Assembly (NCBI RefSeq): GCF_900107045.1
Contig: NZ_FNON01000001.1
Location: 62,001-126,000, forward strand
Direction of reading: 5' to 3'
DNA: 64,000 bases
From: Amycolatopsis xylanica
GTDB lineage: Bacteria; Actinomycetota; Actinomycetes; Mycobacteriales; Pseudonocardiaceae
Made by a program: the position numbers and the translations under genes. This document shows, in pieces, positions 22,952 through 30,870 of this stretch. Numbering within the stretch: the first letter of the stretch is position 1; every line of letters starts with the position of its first letter. The notes beneath the pieces were generated by a model. The model did not search any database. It was not told where the DNA came from and saw only the letters and a list, made by a program, of their open reading frames with translations.

Positions 22952-23797
22952 ATGGAACCCACCACCTGGCTGACCGAGCAGGTCGTCGCCAGTTTCGACG
23001 GTACCCCGGATCCGCGCACGCGCGAGCTGCTCACCGGGCTGGTGCGGACGCTGCACGACTACGTGACCAAGCATGACGTCACCGAGGGCGAATGGGCGCG
23101 GGCCATCGACTTCCTCACCCGCGCCGGACACCTGACCGACGACAAGCGGCAGGAGTTCGTGCTGCTCTCGGATGTGCTCGGCGTGTCGAGCATGGTCGAT
23201 CTGCTGACGAACTCGCGCAGCCCGGACACGACCCCGTCGGCCGTGCTCGGCCCGTTCTACGTCGAGGGCCCGCCGCCGCGTGCGCACGGCGACGACATCG
23301 CCGACGGCCTGCCCGGCACGCCGCTCTGGGTCGACGTCCGGGTGACCGACACCGGCGGGAAGCCGCTCGCCGGCGCCGTCGTGGACGTCTGGCAATCCAA
23401 TGAGGACGGTTTCTACGACGTCCAGCTGCCCGAGCTGGACGGGCCGGTGCTGCGCGCCAGGTTCCACACCGACGGCGACGGGCGGCTGCGGTTCTGGTCC
23501 ATCCTGCCGCACGAGTACCCCGTGCCCGGCGACGGGCCGGTCGGCGAGCTGCTGGCCGCGACCGGCAGGCACCCGTTCCGCGCGCCGCACCTGCACTTCC
23601 TGATCCAGGCGGACGGGCATCCGCGGCTGATCACCCAGCTGTTCGTGCGCGGCGGGAAGTACCTCGACAGCGACACGGTGTTCGGCGTCAAGGAGGAGCT
23701 GATCGCCGAGTTCGCCGAGCGGACCGGGCCCACACCCGATGGGCGGGCGCTCGACGGTGACTGGCGAGCGCTGGAGTTCACCTTCCGGATCGGGTGA
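22952..23797 (+). CDS. Intradiol ring-cleavage dioxygenase (hydroxyquinol/catechol 1,2-dioxygenase type)
   Basis: A non-haem Fe(III) enzyme of 281 aa predicted to open catechol- or hydroxyquinol-type rings. An N-terminal dimerisation domain (WLTEQVVASFDGTPDPRTRELLTGLVRTLHDYV) precedes the catalytic beta-sandwich. Fe ligands are visible as Tyr in GPFYVEG, Tyr in GFYDVQ, and two His in RAPHLHFLI, in the expected Tyr-Tyr-His-His order. GDDIADGLPGTPLWVDVRV and the C-terminal length best fit the hydroxyquinol 1,2-dioxygenase branch. No partner maleylacetate reductase or monooxygenase lies nearby, so the physiological substrate is open. Confidence 0.85.
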   Translation: MEPTTWLTEQVVASFDGTPDPRTRELLTGLVRTLHDYVTKHDVTEGEWARAIDFLTRAGHLTDDKRQEFVLLSDVLGVSSMVDLLTNSRSPDTTPSAVLGPFYVEGPPPRAHGDDIADGLPGTPLWVDVRVTDTGGKPLAGAVVDVWQSNEDGFYDVQLPELDGPVLRARFHTDGDGRLRFWSILPHEYPVPGDGPVGELLAATGRHPFRAPHLHFLIQADGHPRLITQLFVRGGKYLDSDTVFGVKEELIAEFAERTGPTPDGRALDGDWRALEFTFRIG

Positions 23798-23860
23798 ATT
23801 GGGAGGGGTCCCCACCCGGCGTTGGCAGACTGCCAGACACCAGATTCAAAGGAGGCCGCC

Positions 23861-24634
23861 ATGGCAGGCATTCGGCTCACCACGTCCCATGACAGCCTCG
23901 CGCTCGGCGTGAGCGCGGACCCCGGTTCCGTCTCGGCGTTGTCGCTGACCGGCGGGCTGACGGTGGCGCCGGTCGAGGGCCGGACGATCACCTTCGGCCG
24001 CAACCGGCCGGAGGTCGACATCTGCGTCGGCGAGAACGACCTGCGGGTCAGCAGGCGGCACGGCCTGCTGACCCGCCAGTACGGGCAGTGGTGGGTCACC
24101 AACACCGGCCAGCTGCCCCTGCGCCTGCCGTCGAGCCGCTGGCTGTCCAGCAGCGAGGACCCGGTGCCGCTGCCCGACGGCTACACGCCGCTGTTCGTGC
24201 GCAGCTCGCCGCGCCGCGAGCATCTGCTGGAGCTCTACGTCGCCGGTGTCGACGGCGCCCGCCCGCCGACCAGGCACGAGGCGGTGACCCAGCCCCCGCG
24301 CCGCTGGCGGCTCACCGAGGAGGAGCGGCTGCTCATGGTCGTGCTGGGGCAGCGGTACCTGCTCCACGAGGCCCAGCCGCAGCCGGTCGCGCGCCAGCAG
24401 GCCGCCGAGATCCTCGCCGAGCTGCAGCCGGACGCGGGCTGGGGCGTCAAGCGCGTCGAGCACATGGTCGCGGCGGTCCGCAAACGCCTGTCCGACGGCG
24501 GGGTCTTCGGCCTGCGCCGCGAGGAGGTCGGCGAGCCCGTCGGCAACACGCTCAACGACAATCTGCTGCGCGAGCTGGTGTTGTCGACGACGATCGTGCC
24601 GCCCGACCTGATGCTGCTCGACCAGCTGAGCTGA
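23861..24634 (+). CDS. FHA-domain protein with C-terminal helical (winged-helix-like) region
   Basis: A 257-aa cytosolic protein; ATG 23861 follows AAAGGAGG. An FHA-like fold is at about 35-90 (TITFGRNRPEVDICVGENDLRVSRRHGLLTRQYGQWWVTNTG), including the GR, S-RRH and N signature residues that bind phosphothreonine. The C-terminal part (LTEEERLLMVVLGQRYLL...RQQAAEILAEL...VKRVEHMVAAVRKRLSDGG) resembles a winged helix-turn-helix. It could be a phosphothreonine-responsive regulator of a Ser/Thr kinase path. It converges with the next gene. Confidence 0.75.
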   Translation: MAGIRLTTSHDSLALGVSADPGSVSALSLTGGLTVAPVEGRTITFGRNRPEVDICVGENDLRVSRRHGLLTRQYGQWWVTNTGQLPLRLPSSRWLSSSEDPVPLPDGYTPLFVRSSPRREHLLELYVAGVDGARPPTRHEAVTQPPRRWRLTEEERLLMVVLGQRYLLHEAQPQPVARQQAAEILAELQPDAGWGVKRVEHMVAAVRKRLSDGGVFGLRREEVGEPVGNTLNDNLLRELVLSTTIVPPDLMLLDQLS

Positions 24635-24655
24635 CCACGGCGCCGGTGCGTCGCG

Positions 24656-25111
24656 TCAGGCCCGCTTGCGGCTCGCGATCTCGTCGGCGAGCCGCCGCAC
24701 GCAGGCGGGGTCCGCGTCCCTGGCGAGGGCGACGTAGTGGTCCATGACGGCGGGCCGGTAGCGCACGGGCAACGTCTGTCCTGGGGCGAGCCGGGTGAGC
24801 TCGGTGATCGTGAGGTCTTCGTCCGCGATACCGCGGAACAAGGCCCCGTCGGCGGTCTCCACATCGAACATCAGGATCACGCGTGGATTGCTGTTGACTT
24901 CCCGCCAGTCGACGAGAACGCCGAGCGCGAGCGCCCCGGTACGCAGTTCCGCTTGGCGATTCCGTGCGGCACCGCTCATGAGCGGGTTCGGGGCGACGCC
25001 AGGGAAGCCGGGCCCGACGCCGAGCGATTCCCGGCTCAGATCGGGCCTGAGCCGCTCCATCAGATCGTCCAGCTCGTTCAGACCGTCGCGCTTCTTCTTC
25101 CGACCGAACAT
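24656..25111 (-). CDS. Conserved-looking hypothetical protein
   Basis: A 151-aa soluble protein starting MFGRKKKRDGLNELDDLMERL; ATG 25111 is chosen because GAGGGAGGGG lies upstream. The second half (ALGVLVDWREVNSNPRVILMFDVETADGALFRGIADEDLTITELTRLAPGQTLPVRYRP) resembles small beta-barrel proteins that carry a VxYxP-type ending, as in actinobacterial proteins related to the SHOCT/DUF3592 group. No enzymatic residues are evident. Confidence 0.65.
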   Translation of the reverse strand: MFGRKKKRDGLNELDDLMERLRPDLSRESLGVGPGFPGVAPNPLMSGAARNRQAELRTGALALGVLVDWREVNSNPRVILMFDVETADGALFRGIADEDLTITELTRLAPGQTLPVRYRPAVMDHYVALARDADPACVRRLADEIASRKRA

Positions 25112-25194
25112 CCTGGCCCCTCCCTCACACCAGAAACTTCGGCCTGGCGCTTCGCCCTGACCGCGACTGTACGTCACGGCCATTCCCGCACGCC

Positions 25195-25932
25195 CTAGAC
25201 GCCGAGCGCCATCCGATGTGCGCCAAGGAGTTCGGCGCCCGGTTCGACCCCGAGATCACGCACGATCGCCGACCGCGCCCGCCGGAACGTCGCGATCGCC
25301 TCCCCGCGCCGCCCGACCTCGTGCAGTAGCGAGACCAGCCGCGTCCACACGTCTTCGCGCAACGGGTCGTCGCAGGTCATGGCCCGCAGCAGGCCGATTG
25401 CGTCGGCGGACCGCCCGAGTTCGCGGTAGGCGGCCGCCAGCAGCTCGCGCAGCTCCCAGCGCACCTCGTCGAGCCTGGCGACCTCGGGTGCGTTGTCGTC
25501 CGCCGTGAGATCTTCGAACGGCGTGCCACGCCACAGTTCGAGTGTCGTGCTGATCAGCCCGGCCGCGGCTTTCGCGTCCCCATCCGCGAGTGCGCGCCTG
25601 GCCTCGGCTGCCCGGGTGGTCACCAGATCGGCGTCGACCTCGCCGGGTTCGACACGGACCCGGTACGCGCCCTCGCGACTGTCGATCCGCGACTCGGGCA
25701 GCGCGCGGCGCAGTCCGCACACATAGGACTTCACGTTGCCCGCCGCCGACGGCGGAACGGCCTGGTCCGGCCAGATCAGGTCGATCAGCCGGTCCATGCT
25801 CACCCAGGTGCCCCGGTGCAGCAGCAGCGCGGCGAGCAGCTTGGTCGGTTTGCCCGGCTTGAGTGTCACGGCGGCGCCCTCGGCGGAGCGTGCTTCGAGC
25901 GGGCCCAGAACGTGGAAGTGCATGCCGCTCAC
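25195..25932 (-). CDS. Stand-alone SARP-type regulator
   Basis: A 245-aa regulator containing only the DNA-binding winged helix (VLGPLEARSAEGAAVTLKPGKPTKLLAALLLHRGTWV) and the bacterial transcriptional activation domain (VWTRLVSLLHEVGRRGEAIATFRRARSAIVRDLGVEPGAEL). Such short SARPs usually activate nearby genes. The start is GTG 25932 (GGAGAA 4 nt upstream) or ATG 25923. It diverges from a surface-protein gene, and no biosynthetic cluster is adjacent, so its target is unclear. Confidence 0.85.
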   Translation of the reverse strand: MSGMHFHVLGPLEARSAEGAAVTLKPGKPTKLLAALLLHRGTWVSMDRLIDLIWPDQAVPPSAAGNVKSYVCGLRRALPESRIDSREGAYRVRVEPGEVDADLVTTRAAEARRALADGDAKAAAGLISTTLELWRGTPFEDLTADDNAPEVARLDEVRWELRELLAAAYRELGRSADAIGLLRAMTCDDPLREDVWTRLVSLLHEVGRRGEAIATFRRARSAIVRDLGVEPGAELLGAHRMALGV

Positions 25933-26003
25933 TGTTCTCCGCGTACATGAGGATTCGATGACACTGAATCGCCAGTGAACCGGCCTTCGGGATCGTGCTC
26001 GCC

Positions 26004-26654
26004 ATGGACCTCAAGCGATTCTCGAAATACGGCGTGGCCACCATGGTCACGGCGGGCGCCGGGGTGGCCGCCGTGGCGATCTTCGGCGGCGACGGCGAAC
26101 CGGCCGTGGTGAAGGCGCCCACCGCATTGGCCGATGCCGCCTCGGCCAAGTCATCCGCTCCGGCCCAGGCCCCGGCAGCGGCTCCGCAGGCCGTCGCGCC
26201 AGTGAACGGGGTGCCGGTCGCGCCTGCTGCGAAGCCGGTGCCGATCAAGAAGCCCGCGAAGGTGCAGAAGCCTGTGGTGCGCAAGGCTTCCGTGACGCCG
26301 CTCAAGCGCATGGCCCCGGTCGTGACGCAGATTCACGACAGCGCCGTCGACAAGGCCGCGAAGCGGGTCGCGGCCGCGGACGCGAAAGTCAAGCAGGCCA
26401 AGACCGATCTGCGCAAAGCGAGGAGCGAAGCCGCGAAGGCACGCGCCGAGCTGGCGAAGCTGACGTCCGGTACGAAGCCTCCGTCCAGTAAACCGCCGAA
26501 GCCGCGCGTCTTGCCGAGGCCGATCGCGCACCCCGGCGGAAAGGTGCACGTCTCACTCGACTCGTCGCAGGTGAAGCCCGGGCAGACCCGGACGATCACC
26601 CAGACCAGCGCGGACGGCTCGGCCACGTCCTCGGTCACCGTCAGCCGGGGCTAG
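26004..26654 (+). CDS. Ala/Pro/Lys-rich membrane-anchored or secreted protein
   Basis: A 216-aa protein of low complexity. A hydrophobic N-terminal stretch (FSKYGVATMVTAGAGVAAVAIFGG, residues about 6-29) is followed by an Ala/Pro linker, a charged helical segment of about 45 residues (KAAKRVAAADAKVKQAKTDL.. RKARSEAAKARAELAKL) likely to be a coiled coil, a PPSSKPPKPR linker and a short Ser/Thr-rich tail. The start is ATG 26004 or GTG 25995. A cell-wall or membrane spacer role is possible; nothing in it shows a catalytic function. Confidence 0.55.
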   Translation: MDLKRFSKYGVATMVTAGAGVAAVAIFGGDGEPAVVKAPTALADAASAKSSAPAQAPAAAPQAVAPVNGVPVAPAAKPVPIKKPAKVQKPVVRKASVTPLKRMAPVVTQIHDSAVDKAAKRVAAADAKVKQAKTDLRKARSEAAKARAELAKLTSGTKPPSSKPPKPRVLPRPIAHPGGKVHVSLDSSQVKPGQTRTITQTSADGSATSSVTVSRG

Positions 26655-26659
26655 CGCAG

Positions 26660-26716
26660 AAAGGGGTCGTGAGTGATGCGGCCGGTTCTAACCGGCCAAA
26701 ACACTCACGAGCCCTT
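26660..26716. repeat. Family A palindrome, copy 3; bidirectional terminator position
   Basis: AAAGGGGTCGTGAGTG at the left pairs with CACTCACGAGCCCTTT at the right, around inner arms GGCCGGTT / AACCGGCC. It lies between converging genes. The stop codon and last codons of the response regulator gene (KGS-stop, TCG TGA) are encoded within the right arm. Confidence 0.78.
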
Positions 26717-27370
26717 TGGCTCCAGGCGGTAGCCGAGGCCGCGGACGGTCTGGATCACCGCCGGTTCGCGGAGTTTCCGGCGCAGCTGGGCCATCAGGAC
26801 CTGCAGCACGTTCGAGGCTGGGTCAAGCATCTCGTCCCAGCCGCTGCGCAGGAGGTCCGGCTGCGACACCACGCGTCCCGGACTCGACATCAGCCGTTCC
26901 AGCACCGCGAACTCGGTGGGCGTCAAGGTCAGCAGGACGCCCGCGCGCCGGGCCTCGCGGCGGCCGGTGTCGAGGGTGAGGTCGCCGCAGCGGAGCACCG
27001 CGGCGCCGCCGAGCGGGGTGCGGCGGCACAGGCTGCGCACGCGGACGACCAGCTCCGCCACCGCGAAGGGTTTCACCAGATAGTCGTCGCCCGCGCGCAG
27101 GCCCGTGACGATGTCCGCGGGATCGTCGCGGGCGGTGAGGAACAGGACCGGGACCGCCCAGCCGGTGGCGCGCTTCGAGGACACGTAACTCAGCGCGTCG
27201 CCGGCGGGCAGCATGCGGTCGAAGATCGCGCAGTCATACGTGTTCACGTACAACGCCTCATCGGCGGCGGGAAGGTCGGACACGGCGTCGACGGCCAGGC
27301 CCGCGGCGCGTAAAGCCAGCTGGACCGTGAGGCGGATGTCGGAGTCGTCTTCGGTGATCAGCACGCGCAT
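26705..27370 (-). CDS. OmpR-type two-component response regulator
   Basis: A 221-aa regulator. The receiver domain has the acidic pair in ITEDDSD, the phospho-acceptor Asp in DCAIFDRMLP and the conserved Lys in YLVKPFA. The C-terminal winged helix (LTPTEFAVLERLMSSPGRVVSQPDLL, RKLREPAVIQTVRGLGYRL) binds DNA. It is the last gene of a three-gene reverse operon (AfsR-like, LuxR, regulator), overlapping the LuxR gene by one base (TGATG). The probable cognate kinase is the divergent gene at 29641. Confidence 0.9.
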   Translation of the reverse strand: MRVLITEDDSDIRLTVQLALRAAGLAVDAVSDLPAADEALYVNTYDCAIFDRMLPAGDALSYVSSKRATGWAVPVLFLTARDDPADIVTGLRAGDDYLVKPFAVAELVVRVRSLCRRTPLGGAAVLRCGDLTLDTGRREARRAGVLLTLTPTEFAVLERLMSSPGRVVSQPDLLRSGWDEMLDPASNVLQVLMAQLRRKLREPAVIQTVRGLGYRLEPKGS

Positions 27371-27954
27371 CAGCGGTCCACCAGCCAGCCGCGGTCCGCC
27401 GCCTTGGCGCCCGCCTGGAACCGGCTGCGGGCGCCGAGGCGGGACATGATGTCCGCGACCGTGCGGCGGATCGTGCGCACCGAAACCTCCAGGCGGGCCG
27501 CGGCCGCTTCGTCGGTGCAACCCGCCGAGAGCAGGTGCAGCAGCTCGCGTTCGCGGGTGCTCAGCTCGGTCGGCGGGGCCGAGGGGAACGGGGCCGCGGT
27601 GTGCCAGATGCGGGCGAACAGCGCGAGCGCCGTCGCGGTGATGTCCGGGAGGTCGAGCACCGCGAACCCCGACGGCGAACCGGGGACGACCGCGATGCAC
27701 CCGTCCAGGACCATGGTGTCGGCCGGGACCGCGGGCAGGGTCCGGACGGACGCGCCCGCCAGCGAAAGCATGCTCAGCCGGGCGTTCACGCCGGTCGTGA
27801 ACCGGACCCGGTCCGGCACCAGTATCCGGTACGTCACCCCGTGCCGGAGGTTGTCCGCCAGCGTCGCGAGGGTGCGGGGCGCCGCGCGCTCGGTCGCCAT
27901 CGCGATGACTTCCGTGGTCACCGAAGAAAGAAAGCTCGGCGCGAGTACCGTCAT
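27370..27954 (-). CDS. LuxR-type DNA-binding protein
   Basis: A 194-aa protein with a C-terminal LuxR helix-turn-helix (LSTRERELLHLLSAGCTDEAAAARLEVSVRTIRRTVADIMSRLGARSRFQAG). The N-terminal part (ATLADNLRHGVTYRILVPDRV...VDGC-like IAVVPG segment) resembles the sensor half of small TrmB/LuxR-type regulators that lack a receiver domain. The start overlaps the preceding stop (ATGA, 27951-27954) and the stop overlaps the response regulator start, so all three are made together. Confidence 0.82.
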   Translation of the reverse strand: MTVLAPSFLSSVTTEVIAMATERAAPRTLATLADNLRHGVTYRILVPDRVRFTTGVNARLSMLSLAGASVRTLPAVPADTMVLDGCIAVVPGSPSGFAVLDLPDITATALALFARIWHTAAPFPSAPPTELSTRERELLHLLSAGCTDEAAAARLEVSVRTIRRTVADIMSRLGARSRFQAGAKAADRGWLVDR

Positions 27955-29573
27955 CGGGCCGCTCCGATCAGGGCTTGGCGCTTGACCTGATCACGGACCA
28001 CGATGTGCCAGCTGTACCGGCCCGGCGACGGCTGGGTCATCAGGTGGCGGCCGAACAGCGAGTCCAGGACTTCTTGTGCCACAGGGACTTCCAGGTCGGT
28101 CAGCTCGGCGGTGACGGCCGCGTCGACCTGGATGTGCGACGTGCCGAGCGCCAGTACGCGCGACTCAATGGCCGAAAGCGCGCGGAACGCGGGCTCGAAC
28201 AGCGTGGCGAGTTCGGCGGTGAGGGCGTCGATCGTCCAGAGTGGACGGTTGCGCAGCATGGCCGACACCGCCCTGATCGCCGCGGGCAGGCCGCCGCAAT
28301 GCGTGAAGACCTCGCCCGGCGCGCCCGGGAACAGCTGCCGCGCGTAGTGCACGGGAAGCGGTTCCGTGGTCAGCGCGGTCGCTCCGGCCAGCCACAGACC
28401 GCGGTTCCTGGTCGTGATCACGACCGCGCAGCCCGGAGTGCCCGGGAGCAGCGGGCGCACCTGCGCGGCGTCGGCCGCGTCGTCGAGCACCAGCAGCAGG
28501 CGGCGTCCGGCGAGCTCGCCACGCCACACGGCTTCGCGTTCGTCGGGGTCGGTGGGCACCGGCGCGCCCGCCGCGCGCAGCAGCCTGGCCAGCACGGTCG
28601 ACGGCGGCAGGCCGGCGTGCAGGTCGACGAACAGCTGACCGTCCGGGTAGGCGTCCGCGACCTCGTGGGCCGCGTGCACGGCGAGCGCGGTCTTGCCAGC
28701 GCCGGGCATGCCGTCGAGCACGAGCACGGGCACCGCGGTGGTCTTGCCGCCCAGCACGGCGCGGATCCGGTTCAGCTCGGGCTCGCGGCCGAGGAAGTCG
28801 GCCACCGTCCGAGGCAGGTCGCGGCGGGTGAGACCAGTATCGAGCGCGCTCCGGTGCGCGGCGACCAGCTCAGGCCCCGGCTCGACGCCGAGTTCCGCGC
28901 TCAGCACGGCTCTCGCGCGCTGGTACGCGGCGAGCGCCTCCGAGCGTTGGCCGGACCGGTGCAAAGCGCGGACCAGCCGTGCCCAAGAACCTTCGTGCAG
29001 CGGGTCTTCCTCGGTCAACACCTGTAGTAGGCGGGCGGCGACGTCATAGCGGCCCTGGCAGGCGTAACCGTCGGCCAGCTTCTCGCGCAGCCGCCGCCGA
29101 AGCTGGTCGGCCCGCGAGACGGCTGAGGCGGTCAACTCGTCGGGAAGACCTTCGTACGGCTCGCCGCGCCACAGCAGCAGCGCCTCGGTGAGGCAGGTGA
29201 CCGCGCCCGCCGCGTCACCGTCGACCCTGGCGTGATCGGCCGCGGTCTCCAGGTTCTCCGCGACGCCGATGTCGAGATCGCCCGATTCCACGCGGATGCG
29301 GTACGCGCCGGGCCTGCTCTCGATGCGGTGCCCGCCGTGCAGCCCGGTCAGCGTGCGGCGCAGCTGCCAGATGTAGGTCTTGAGGTTCTGTTCGGCCGAC
29401 GCGGGCGTGTCCTGTTCCTGCCAGATGACGTCGACCAGCTGATTCACGCCGATCCAGGCGTTAGGGTGCAGAAGCAACGCGGTGAGCAGGATCGTCGGCT
29501 TCCTGGCGCCGGCCACGGCCGCCGCTCCGTTCCGGTCATAGGCCTCGAACCTGCCGAGCACTCCGAACCGCAC
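27951..29573 (-). CDS. AfsR-like SARP regulator with NB-ARC ATPase
   Basis: A 540-aa regulator. Domains in order: SARP DNA-binding winged helix (VVRFGVLGRFEAYDRNG..., 1-95), activation domain (to about 245, ARAVLSAELGVEPGPEL) and an NB-ARC/STAND ATPase (FLGREPELNRIRAVL, Walker A GMPGAGKTALAVH, Walker B LLLVLDDAADAAQV, sensor VVITTRNRG). Unlike AfsR it lacks a TPR tail and ends soon after the ATPase. GTG 29573 is chosen because GGAGG lies 6 nt upstream. It heads the reverse operon and faces the histidine kinase gene across a 67-bp gap. Confidence 0.85.
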   Translation of the reverse strand: MRFGVLGRFEAYDRNGAAAVAGARKPTILLTALLLHPNAWIGVNQLVDVIWQEQDTPASAEQNLKTYIWQLRRTLTGLHGGHRIESRPGAYRIRVESGDLDIGVAENLETAADHARVDGDAAGAVTCLTEALLLWRGEPYEGLPDELTASAVSRADQLRRRLREKLADGYACQGRYDVAARLLQVLTEEDPLHEGSWARLVRALHRSGQRSEALAAYQRARAVLSAELGVEPGPELVAAHRSALDTGLTRRDLPRTVADFLGREPELNRIRAVLGGKTTAVPVLVLDGMPGAGKTALAVHAAHEVADAYPDGQLFVDLHAGLPPSTVLARLLRAAGAPVPTDPDEREAVWRGELAGRRLLLVLDDAADAAQVRPLLPGTPGCAVVITTRNRGLWLAGATALTTEPLPVHYARQLFPGAPGEVFTHCGGLPAAIRAVSAMLRNRPLWTIDALTAELATLFEPAFRALSAIESRVLALGTSHIQVDAAVTAELTDLEVPVAQEVLDSLFGRHLMTQPSPGRYSWHIVVRDQVKRQALIGAAR

Positions 29574-29640
29574 CACACACCTCCGCGTAACTCCGGCTAC
29601 CAGAGGATTGGAAGCCACCAGAGCTGGGAGGGGTCCCCGG

Positions 29641-30870
29641 ATGGGTCTGCTCGGATCGACCTCGGACCGGCTGCGCGGGCTCCGGCGGGTGCTCACCGTG
29701 CTCTTCACCGCGATGAACGCGCTCGGCCTGGTGGTGTTCGCCTGGCTGCTGATCGACGCGGACGCCGCCGACGGCAGGCAGCGGCTCGACGCGGAGCTGA
29801 GCCGGATCAGCTCGACCATCCTGCGGCTGATCGAGGCGGACGGCCGGTACGAGGCCAACGATCCGCTCAACAACCGCTGCCCGCAGTTCGAGGTCGTCCC
29901 GCTGGACCCCGCGCGGTTCAGCCACTACACGAGCGAACGCCGCTGCGTGCCGGTCGACGACGCGCTGCCACGCGCGCTCGCGGCCGAGGCCGTCAGGAAG
30001 CACGCACAGGTGGCGGACTATCGGAAAACGGTGGACGGCAAGGAAATCCGCGTCATGGCGGAGCCGTTCCGAGTGCGCTCAGGTGAGTATGTCGGCGCCG
30101 TGGTCGCGATCGCGGACGCCGAACCCGAAGCGGGCAGACACAACCGGATGCTGCTGCAGGTGTGCGGCGGCTGCGCGGTGCTCATCGGCGGGCTCGGGCT
30201 GGCCGGGCACGTGCTGGCAGGCCGCGCGATGCGACCGGCCACCAGCGCGTTGCGCGAGCAGGAACTGATGCTCGGGGAGGTCGCGCACGATCTGCGCGCG
30301 CCGGTCGCGAAACTCCGTGTGCTCGCCGAAACCGCGCAGCGGCACCCGGATCTGCGGCCCGAACTGCTGCCCCGCGCGGTCAAGCTCGCGAGCGAGATGG
30401 GCGGCATCATCGACGGCTCGCTGCTGCGCGCCAGGGTCGCGTCCGGCGCGGAAAAGCTCACGCTCGAACCGGTCTGGCTCGACCAGCTGGTGGAGGGCAT
30501 GGTCGAGGACACCCCGGCCGACGGCATGGAGGTGACGGTCACGACCCAGGCGGCGAAGGTCGACGCCGACCCGGTGCTGCTGCGCCGCGCCATCCGGAAC
30601 CTGCTGGTCAACGCGATCCGCCACGCCGAAAGTGACGTTCGGGTCAGTGTGCTCGCCGACGGCAGGGTGCTGGTCGCCGACGATGGGCCCGGCGTCGATC
30701 CCGAGATCACCGCGAAGATGTTCGAGCCGTTCGCCAGCGGCGGCGGCTCCTCGGGACTCGGCCTCGGCATCGTGCGGTGGGTGGCGCTGGCGCACGGCGG
30801 GACCTTGCGGGTGTTCAACGCCCAGGACGGCGGCGCGATCTTCGAGCTGGCGCTGCCCGCCAAGCCGTGA
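29641..30870 (+). CDS. Two-component sensor histidine kinase
   Basis: A 409-aa membrane kinase; ATG 29641 follows GGGAGGGG. One N-terminal membrane helix (VLTVLFTAMNALGLVVFAWLLI), an extracytoplasmic domain of about 130 aa with two Cys (NNRCPQF, ERRCVPV), and a second helix (LLQVCGGCAVLIGGLGLAGHVLAG) come first. The phospho-acceptor His216 is in EVAHDLRAPVAKL. The ATPase shows the N box AIRNLLVNAIRHAES, VADDGPGVD and SGLGLGIVRWVALAHGG. A full HAMP domain is not apparent. The likely partner is the response regulator at 26705-27370 in the divergent operon. The kinase gene abuts the FN3 gene (no gap). Confidence 0.87.
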   Translation: MGLLGSTSDRLRGLRRVLTVLFTAMNALGLVVFAWLLIDADAADGRQRLDAELSRISSTILRLIEADGRYEANDPLNNRCPQFEVVPLDPARFSHYTSERRCVPVDDALPRALAAEAVRKHAQVADYRKTVDGKEIRVMAEPFRVRSGEYVGAVVAIADAEPEAGRHNRMLLQVCGGCAVLIGGLGLAGHVLAGRAMRPATSALREQELMLGEVAHDLRAPVAKLRVLAETAQRHPDLRPELLPRAVKLASEMGGIIDGSLLRARVASGAEKLTLEPVWLDQLVEGMVEDTPADGMEVTVTTQAAKVDADPVLLRRAIRNLLVNAIRHAESDVRVSVLADGRVLVADDGPGVDPEITAKMFEPFASGGGSSGLGLGIVRWVALAHGGTLRVFNAQDGGAIFELALPAKP

